Shown here in pieces: positions 42,449-48,454 of a DNA stretch of 48,454 bases; the first letter of the stretch is position 1, and each line of letters begins with the position of its first letter. The notes beneath the pieces were generated by a model. That model worked only from the letters and a program-made list of their open reading frames with translations. It made no database searches and was not told the DNA's origin. Location of the stretch: assembly GCA_021773055.1 (NCBI GenBank), contig JAJFKV010000009.1, forward strand, positions 1 through 48,454, read 5' to 3'. The DNA is from Woeseiaceae bacterium (lineage in GTDB: Bacteria; Pseudomonadota; Gammaproteobacteria; Steroidobacterales; Woeseiaceae). Made by a program: the position numbers and the translations under genes.

Positions 42449-43600
42449 CTAGCCGTGCTCCATCCCGTCACCGGCTATCCAGCTGTGTACAACATTGAGA
42501 TCGCCGTCAAGGGCTATCAGGTTGGCGCCGTAGCCAGGTCGTACGAAACCGAGCGAGTCGTCAATGCCGAGCGCAGCGGCGGGATAGCTCGAAGCCATGC
42601 GCAAAGCTTCGTCAATATCGACGATTCCATTGTCGCTCACATAGCGCACCGCATCGATCATGCCGATGTTGCTGCCAGCGAGAGCGCCATCGGCGGTCAC
42701 GCAGCGCCCATTTTCAACGTTAATCAACTCACCGTTTAATGCGAATTGCTCGTTTGCCGAGCCAACCGACGGCATTGCGTCAGTCACCAGTATCGTTTTT
42801 CCTTTCGGCTTGGCGCGAATAGCGATTGCCAGTGTTGCCCGGTGAACGTGGTAGCCGTCCGCGATAATACCGACATAGGTATCCGGGTCCTCCAGAGCTG
42901 CACCGATGATGCCCGGCTCGCGACTCACAAGCGGCCGCATCGCGTTATAAAGGTGTGTAAAACCCTTCAGCCCGGAGTCGATGGCCTGTCGGGTTGCTTC
43001 ATAACTGGCCGCGCTGTGGCCTGCAAAAACAAGTAGCCCGGCAGCGTGCAAACGCCTGATCTGATTCGCTTCCACGGTTTCAGGGGCAAGAGTCACGAGT
43101 GTGTGGCCCTCGTCGAGCGAGCACAGTAATTCGAAAGCTGCGTCATCAAGCGGGCGCATGTGTGCCGCGTCATGCACACCACAGCGCTCTGGATTCAAAT
43201 GTGGCCCTTCGAGATGAATGCCAATGATCCCGGCTACACCCTGACATATGGCGTCGCTTACCGCATCGATCCCCCGTCGCATGACGGCCGCGTCATCGCT
43301 TATCAAGGTTGGCAAACACGCCGTCGTGCCGAAAGCCCGATGCGCCGCGATTATTTGCTGCAACGACTCAGCGCTCGGTGCGTCGTTGAATAACACGCCG
43401 CCACCACCGTTGACCTGCAAATCGATAAGGCCCGGCGCCAGCAGCAGCCCATCAAGATCGATTGTCTCGTCAGCGTCAGCCGGCGCTTCTGCAGCGGCCG
43501 ATATACTGGCGATAGCGCCGTCCTCGATAACGACCGCGCACCGTGGTTGCCGGCGATCACCGTCAAATAACTCGCCGTTTATCAGTAACTGTCGACTCAT
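42449..43600 (-). CDS. nagA: N-acetylglucosamine-6-phosphate deacetylase NagA
   Basis: A 383-residue amidohydrolase. Metal and substrate motifs are IDLQVNGGGGVLFND, GIHLEGPHLNPERCGVH, GHSAASYEATRQAID, THLYNAM and the catalytic aspartate in LVTDAMPSVG. It deacetylates GlcNAc-6-phosphate, whether made by MurQ or by phosphorylation of GlcNAc, and passes glucosamine-6-phosphate to NagB. The start overlaps the end of the flavoprotein gene by four bases. Confidence 0.93.
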   Translation of the reverse strand: MSRQLLINGELFDGDRRQPRCAVVIEDGAIASISAAAEAPADADETIDLDGLLLAPGLIDLQVNGGGGVLFNDAPSAESLQQIIAAHRAFGTTACLPTLISDDAAVMRRGIDAVSDAICQGVAGIIGIHLEGPHLNPERCGVHDAAHMRPLDDAAFELLCSLDEGHTLVTLAPETVEANQIRRLHAAGLLVFAGHSAASYEATRQAIDSGLKGFTHLYNAMRPLVSREPGIIGAALEDPDTYVGIIADGYHVHRATLAIAIRAKPKGKTILVTDAMPSVGSANEQFALNGELINVENGRCVTADGALAGSNIGMIDAVRYVSDNGIVDIDEALRMASSYPAAALGIDDSLGFVRPGYGANLIALDGDLNVVHSWIAGDGMEHG

Positions 43601-44985
43601 CGTTCCAGCGCGTCGACGACTTTGCCGGGGTTGAGGATATTATTCGGATCCAGGGTCCGCTTCAGGACGCGCATCAATTCGATTTCAGCGTCCGTGCGAC
43701 TAATCGACAAATAGATGCGTTTTTCCAGACCGATGCCGTGCTCAGCAGATATCGCTCCCGCAAACGGTTCGAGGCAGCCGTAAATAGCCTTTTCAACAAA
43801 TCCGATGCTGCCCTCATTCCAATCGATTTCTGACACCGATACGTGCACATTGTTGTCGCCAAGATGGCCGAAAGCGATGACACTAGCGTCGGGATATTGC
43901 CCGGTTATCACCGTATCCACCTGGTCGACGTAGTCGCCCACATCAGCACTGCGCAGACTGACATCGAAATTGTGCGCACCGCCGATGGCCGGTTCGACCT
44001 CATCGCGGATTTGCCAGATAAGCTCGCGCTCCTTGTCGGACTTCGCCATCATGCCGTCCGTAAGCAGCCCCTTTTCCATCAGGCCCTCGAGCATCACCTC
44101 AAAGGCTTGCCCATCCTGCTCCTGATCGACACCCATCGTCTCAATGAGCACGTAGTGAGCCTGCCCGGCCTCGAGCGGCGCATCGAGCCTGCCACGCGGC
44201 TGCACAGCTAATTCGTAAAAACTGTTCCACATGACTTCAAATGCCGTCAGCGTATTGGGCAATGTACTGCTGGCGGTCTCGAGGGCCGCCACTACGTCTT
44301 CGAATTTATCGCAGGCCAGCAAGGCGACGTTGTGACTTCGTGCCGTAGCCCGTAGCCGAAATACCAGTCGCGTAATGATGCCGAGCACACCTTCACTACC
44401 GATGAACATGTGCTTGAGATCGAAGCCGGAATTGTTTTTGATATAACGATTCATTGACGAGATCACAGTGCCATCGGCGAGCACCGCCTCCAGACCGAGT
44501 ACCGTATCCCGCGTCATGCCATAGCGAATGACTTTGTTACCGCCGGCGTTCATGGCGACAAGCCCGCCGAGCTGACAGTTATCGCGTGCCCCGATGTCGA
44601 CCGGGAAAAAGAGTGAAATCTCGGCGGCAGCATCCTGGGCTGCCTGCAGCGTCGTTCCTGCTCCTGCAATCAGTGTACGTGCGGAAGCATCGACATCCTC
44701 AATACGGTTCAGGCGCTCAAGCGACAAAACGATGTCATCACTACTGGTCGCACAGCCTTGCACCAGATTGGTCGCACCGCCAAACGGCACGACGGTCTGT
44801 CCAACGCGGTTACAGGCCCGCATGATCGCTGCCACTTCTGCGGTTGACTCAGGCATCACGATCGCTTTCGCATCACAAGAGGCGTGTGTCTCCCATGGAA
44901 ATTCGCGCGTCGCAACTTCGGCACCGACCACGATTCGCCGCTCGCCGACGATGTTGGTCAATTCCGCGAAAATATCGTCACTCAT
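43597..44985 (-). CDS. FAD-linked D-2-hydroxyacid (probably D-lactate) dehydrogenase
   Basis: A 462-residue flavoprotein of the GlcD/DLD2 type. The FAD-binding PCMH domain contains VVPFGGATNLVQGC, and GLVAMNAGGNKVIRYG and YIKNNSGFDLKHMFIGSEGVLGIIT follow. The C-terminal cap holds FGHLGDNNVHVSV and AISAEHGIGLEKR, with metal and substrate histidines. Substrates in the family are D-lactate, glycolate and D-2-hydroxyglutarate. Here D-lactate is favoured because MurQ, encoded nearby, releases it. ATG 44985 has GGA nine bases upstream and overlaps the symporter stop codon by eight bases. Confidence 0.82.
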   Translation of the reverse strand: MSDDIFAELTNIVGERRIVVGAEVATREFPWETHASCDAKAIVMPESTAEVAAIMRACNRVGQTVVPFGGATNLVQGCATSSDDIVLSLERLNRIEDVDASARTLIAGAGTTLQAAQDAAAEISLFFPVDIGARDNCQLGGLVAMNAGGNKVIRYGMTRDTVLGLEAVLADGTVISSMNRYIKNNSGFDLKHMFIGSEGVLGIITRLVFRLRATARSHNVALLACDKFEDVVAALETASSTLPNTLTAFEVMWNSFYELAVQPRGRLDAPLEAGQAHYVLIETMGVDQEQDGQAFEVMLEGLMEKGLLTDGMMAKSDKERELIWQIRDEVEPAIGGAHNFDVSLRSADVGDYVDQVDTVITGQYPDASVIAFGHLGDNNVHVSVSEIDWNEGSIGFVEKAIYGCLEPFAGAISAEHGIGLEKRIYLSISRTDAEIELMRVLKRTLDPNNILNPGKVVDALER

Positions 44986-46447
44986 TGTTGTTATCCGTAA
45001 GTACGAGCGCAATCCGCCCGGCCATCATCGTGGCAAGTGTTCCGGTCAATGCATACCAGGCCCAGTGTACCGGCGTCGCGTAAGCAATGGTCGACAGGAC
45101 AACTATGCCGACGACAAAACCCGTGAGTGCCTCACGCTGCCGTATGCGAGGCACAAACACGCCGAGAAAGTAGAGACCCAGCACCGGTCCTGCTGCAAAG
45201 CCACTGATCTTGAGTACGTTCGCGACAATGCTTTCGTTCGAACCTATCATTCCGAAAGCGATTGCAATACCGGTTTGCACAATGCCAAATGTGATGGTCG
45301 CAATGCGGCTGGCGCGCAGTTTCGTACGTTCGTCCAGCTCGCTTTTCCGCGTTGGTAAATAAATGTCGTTGATAAAGGCAGCGGCCGATGAATTCAGTGA
45401 ACTTGACAGTGTTGACATCGCTGCCGCAAATACGGCGGCGAGCGTAAAGCCCAGTAGCCCAATCGGCATGTAGTTGACTACAAAATACGCCAGTAGCTGA
45501 TCGTTTTTCATATCAACGCCTGCAGAGTTCGTGCCTATGCCGAACAAGCTCGCAAGGCCAATACCGATCAGCAGAAAGACCGCAAATTGCGCCAACACAA
45601 TGAAACCGCTGATGCCCAGCGCCAGAGATGCATCCGCGCGACTCTTTGCCGACAGGTAACGCTGCACCATCATCTGATCCGTGCCGTGTGTGGCTGCCGT
45701 CAGGAAAGCGCCGCCCGCAAGCCCGGCCCAGAAGGTCATGCCTGGTTTGATAAGACTCGTGTCGAAATCGAAGATCTGAAGTTTGTTTTCGGCGCCAGCA
45801 AATTGCATGAGCTGATCGATGCCACCAGGTGTTTCGCCGACGATAATGTACGCCGCGGCTGCCGCGCCCAGCATATAGATGACGAACTGAATACAGTCAT
45901 TCCAGATGACCGATTTTGCGCCGCCTATGAAGGTATACAAAATGGTCACTGCACCGATGAACATGACGCTCACCGTAAGGTCGAGCCCGAGGACGATTTG
46001 CAGCACCAGAGCAGTCAGGAACAGGCGCAGCGCATCACTGGCATTGCGGGTCAACAGAAACAGGCTCGATACAGTGCGGCGGCTCAGGCGCCCGAAGCGT
46101 GACTCAAGAACTTCGTAGGCGGTAAACGGCTGCCCCCGGAAGTACAACGGCATGAGGATAAAGATGACGAAAATTCGGCCGACGATATAGCCGATCGTGA
46201 TTTGCAGGAAAGTAAGGTTACCGCCGGCCGCCGCAGCAAGCCCGGGTAAGCTGAGGAATGTCACGGTGCTGGTTTCGGTCGCGACGATCGATAGCAACAA
46301 CGCGCCCCATGGCAATGAACGATCACCGAGAAAATACGCGGCCGACGACTGGCCGCCTCGCCGTCCTACCCAGACGCCGAAAAACAATACAGCCAGCATG
46401 TAGCCGATCACGATAGCGGCATCAATAGCGCTGATGTTAATCGTCAC
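44978..46447 (-). CDS. Sodium:solute symporter (SSS family)
   Basis: A 489-residue membrane protein with about thirteen hydrophobic segments. Typical blocks are GVWVGRRGGQSSAAYFLGDRSLPW, SIVATETSTVTFLSLPG, TAYEVLESRFG and FLTAATHGTDQMMVQRYLSAKS. It imports an organic solute with sodium. Context in the nag cluster suggests an amino sugar, a muropeptide fragment, or D-lactate; the sequence does not decide. The GTG start at 46447 lies 11 bases inside the metallophosphoesterase gene, so the two are coupled. Confidence 0.87.
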   Translation of the reverse strand: MTINISAIDAAIVIGYMLAVLFFGVWVGRRGGQSSAAYFLGDRSLPWGALLLSIVATETSTVTFLSLPGLAAAAGGNLTFLQITIGYIVGRIFVIFILMPLYFRGQPFTAYEVLESRFGRLSRRTVSSLFLLTRNASDALRLFLTALVLQIVLGLDLTVSVMFIGAVTILYTFIGGAKSVIWNDCIQFVIYMLGAAAAAYIIVGETPGGIDQLMQFAGAENKLQIFDFDTSLIKPGMTFWAGLAGGAFLTAATHGTDQMMVQRYLSAKSRADASLALGISGFIVLAQFAVFLLIGIGLASLFGIGTNSAGVDMKNDQLLAYFVVNYMPIGLLGFTLAAVFAAAMSTLSSSLNSSAAAFINDIYLPTRKSELDERTKLRASRIATITFGIVQTGIAIAFGMIGSNESIVANVLKISGFAAGPVLGLYFLGVFVPRIRQREALTGFVVGIVVLSTIAYATPVHWAWYALTGTLATMMAGRIALVLTDNNNE

Positions 46448-48454
46448 GCTTGTTCACCAGTAACACTACGTCGTCATAGACGCGCCGCTCGAAACCGTCG
46501 ATGTCACCGTCAGAATTCATGCGCGGAAAAGCGTGGACGGGCTCAATACGTGCCCGCCAGTCACCGTTCTCTTGCTTGCTGACCTCGACGTTCAGATGCC
46601 CATAGTGCCTTCCGCCCTGTAGTAGAACACCGTTATCAGCACGGACTTCCACCGCGTCCTCATCCGCCAGAAAAACTCTGTTCGGATTTTCGGCGTCAGG
46701 GTCGGGGCCGCGCAGTCCATCCCCGCCGATACCTACTGTGAAGTAATGAATCGTGTGCGGTGTCTGGCTGCCGTTCGCTCGCTCCTCCATACCGCTGACT
46801 GTCGAATGCTCGTACATTTCATCGTGACCATTGAAAACAGCGTCGACACCGAATTGTTGAAACACTGGCGTCAATGCACGCAGCGGTATTCCCGATGCAA
46901 AATTCTCGCCATCTCCAGTGCCCGGGAGCCGACCGTGAACGCCAGACGAGTAGGGCGCCGCATGAAACAAAACAAATGTGAATCGTTTTTCGGTTTGCAG
47001 AAGTGCGAGTGTGCTTCTTAACCAGCGCGATTGCTCCGAGCCCTCCTGCCAGGCAGGGGCTACGCCGCCCGCTGCTTCACCGGACAAATACCAGTTGCTG
47101 TCTGTGACGGTTCGCTCCGGCATGCCGTTGCTGGGATCGATAACGACCAGACCAATCGGTCCGTAGTCGAGCACGTACCATGCGTTGCCGCTGAAATAGG
47201 TCTCATACTTGTCGATGGCGCGGCGTGTTGCTCTGTTCGAATAGCCACCGAGGTCTCCCGGGCCGCCATAATAATCGTGGTTGCCGCGTGCGGGCACGAT
47301 CGGCACCGATGCGGCCAGTGGCGCATTGTGATGCCAGAATTCGTCCCAGTCGCGCTGTTCACCGCCGGACTCGACAAGGTCTCCGGCAATAGCGACGAAA
47401 CCGGGTCGCTCGGCGGCGATAATCCTGAGATTGGCTGCGTAACCGTCTGTCTGGTCGACCATGTAACGCCTGTCCGGTTCGCCAGCGGTGGGCCAGTTCG
47501 CCGGCTTGCCCGTGGATTCCGGTTCGGTCTCAGAATCACCGTAAACAGCGAATCGCACATCGGCATTCACGCCGTCGGGTATCTGAATTTGACCCTTTGC
47601 GACCTCTCCATCCTGAACGACTTCATACTGATACGTCTTGCCGGGAAGAAGCCCGTTGACCGTGATTTCATGTCGGTAAGGAAGTGCGCGTGCGAGTTCC
47701 AGGTCGGGGAATTCCGCGAGATGATAGCTGAGCTCGCACGCGAGCCGCGGGCTAGATGTCTCTGTCCGCCCGTCAGAGCCTTCTGCTGCGATCAGAAGAC
47801 TTCCGGGCGACGCCAACTCGCTAAACCAGGTAACTGTCATGCCGTCGACTGACGGCTGCTGCAAATAAGGTCGCACGCGATAACGGCTTTGGCCCGCCTC
47901 GGCAAGTTCCGGAGCTGGCTGCTCGTATTCAGCGATACGTTTGTGCCAGCCCTCCAGCCAGCGGCCCTCGTTGCGCTCCGGCGGTGCATTTTCAACGCGC
48001 AGTGCGAGGCGCCTGGCGGCAGCTTCAGCAAATCGAGCCACGAGCATTGTGTCATCGCCGCTTGTCGCTCCCGAGATATCACCGAGGACCTGCACAAGCC
48101 CCCAACCTTCTCCGACGTAACGCTCTCTCGGATTACTGCCCAGACCTTTGAAGTTGTAATAGTCAATAACGGCGAACAGCCCTTTCGACGTTCCCAGCAA
48201 ACGCCGCAGCAATGCCGTCAACGGCGCTTTTTCAGCGGTGGGTAATTGCAGGCCGTTCCAGCGTTCGTTGAAGCTCGCAACGATGTACTGCGCTTGCTGT
48301 GCTGCGGTCGCGGCAAGCCATTCGCGCAGCGCAATCATGCGTTCGGTCTGCTGCTCCGCATCAAATTGAATTTTGTCGGTCCAGGGTGCATCTAATTGCT
48401 CGAGGTCTTGCAGCCATGCCGGCCGAGGGGTGCAATTATTGGCGCGCTCAGCAA
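46437..48454 (-). CDS. Purple-acid-phosphatase-like metallophosphoesterase, 5' end cut off
   Basis: The frame runs from its stop codon at 46437 past an internal ATG at 48338 and stays open for 38 more codons to the window edge, so the true start is outside. At least 671 residues are visible. A helical N-terminal region is followed by an FN3-like domain (YRVRPYLQQPSVDGMTVTWFS, LLPGKTYQYEV) and a calcineurin-like core with FAVYGDSETE, AIAGDLVESGG, ARGNHDYYGG, LFHAAPYSS and FNGHDEMYEHS, which supply the dinuclear metal ligands. It probably cleaves a phosphomonoester or diester outside the cytoplasm; no signal peptide can be seen because the start is missing. It heads the visible part of the nag operon. 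Confidence 0.8.
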   Translation of the reverse strand, partial: AERANNCTPRPAWLQDLEQLDAPWTDKIQFDAEQQTERMIALREWLAATAAQQAQYIVASFNERWNGLQLPTAEKAPLTALLRRLLGTSKGLFAVIDYYNFKGLGSNPRERYVGEGWGLVQVLGDISGATSGDDTMLVARFAEAAARRLALRVENAPPERNEGRWLEGWHKRIAEYEQPAPELAEAGQSRYRVRPYLQQPSVDGMTVTWFSELASPGSLLIAAEGSDGRTETSSPRLACELSYHLAEFPDLELARALPYRHEITVNGLLPGKTYQYEVVQDGEVAKGQIQIPDGVNADVRFAVYGDSETEPESTGKPANWPTAGEPDRRYMVDQTDGYAANLRIIAAERPGFVAIAGDLVESGGEQRDWDEFWHHNAPLAASVPIVPARGNHDYYGGPGDLGGYSNRATRRAIDKYETYFSGNAWYVLDYGPIGLVVIDPSNGMPERTVTDSNWYLSGEAAGGVAPAWQEGSEQSRWLRSTLALLQTEKRFTFVLFHAAPYSSGVHGRLPGTGDGENFASGIPLRALTPVFQQFGVDAVFNGHDEMYEHSTVSGMEERANGSQTPHTIHYFTVGIGGDGLRGPDPDAENPNRVFLADEDAVEVRADNGVLLQGGRHYGHLNVEVSKQENGDWRARIEPVHAFPRMNSDGDIDGFERRVYDDVVLLVNKRDD

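Noticed and set aside
1..48454. CRISPR arrays, transposons, tRNA or rRNA genes
   Set aside because: No regularly spaced direct repeats, transposase motifs, or structured RNA genes were recognised while reading both strands.

Overview
The window looks like a chromosomal segment of a chemolithotrophic or mixotrophic marine-type gammaproteobacterium, possibly Woeseiales-like. This rests on the complete gammaproteobacterial-style Sox set, the many TonB and ECF parts, the peptidoglycan-sugar genes and a mid-50s-looking GC content. The taxonomic call is inference. No rRNA, tRNA, transposase, phage gene or CRISPR array was seen, and no gap longer than about 180 bases lacks a gene.

Layout. (1) 1-10.7 kb: the start of an unrecognised gene at the left edge; a TMTC-like membrane glycosyltransferase with a TPR tail; a leftward run of ECF sigma factor, FecR-like anti-sigma and TonB receptor followed by TlpA thioredoxin, DUF4266 lipoprotein and DUF3570 barrel; a periplasmic TPR-like protein; and an NhaD antiporter. 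(2) 10.7-15.2 kb: a MerR-type regulator diverging from an operon of a GDCCxxC cysteine-rich protein, a MerT-like transporter, a thioredoxin/LolA-like lipoprotein and an unrecognised membrane protein. It has no MerA or MerP. A PLP-dependent threonine/serine dehydratase and a small exported phosphatase follow. (3) 15.2-29.7 kb: a sulfur oxidation island. It holds persulfide dioxygenase, TauE/SafE and phosphatase-SQR fusion genes; two metallo-beta-lactamase-fold proteins; an unrecognised exported protein; a YeeE/YedE transporter pair; soxCDXYZAKB; and a BigR/SqrR-type ArsR repressor. (4) 29.8-35.8 kb: a FadL-type porin facing an operon of class V aminotransferase, GNAT, TlpA-like, DUF302 and an alpha/beta-hydrolase-thioredoxin fusion. 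(5) 35.9-37.1 kb: an AAA-FHA protein. (6) 37.3-48.5 kb: a peptidoglycan amino-sugar pathway of AmpG/MurT-like importer, MurNAc kinase, MurQ, NamZ, NagB, NagA, a D-lactate-dehydrogenase-like flavoprotein, a sodium:solute symporter and a metallophosphoesterase running off the right edge.

How it works together. Three identical copies of an inverted repeat (ATATTA, 8 bases, TAATAT) and a fourth with one mismatch sit in the divergent promoter regions of the sulfur island. The repressor encoded at 29347 carries two cysteines 66 residues apart, as in BigR, SqrR and YgaV. The simplest model is one persulfide-sensing regulon: thiosulfate and sulfide intake (YeeE pair), SQR and persulfide dioxygenase in the cytoplasm or membrane, SoxXA/YZ/B/CD in the periplasm, TauE for export of sulfur anions, plus several new members of unknown role. 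In the right-hand region NamZ releases MurNAc, the importer and kinase make MurNAc-6-phosphate, and MurQ splits it to GlcNAc-6-phosphate and D-lactate. NagA and NagB take the sugar to fructose-6-phosphate, and the flavoprotein probably oxidises the D-lactate.
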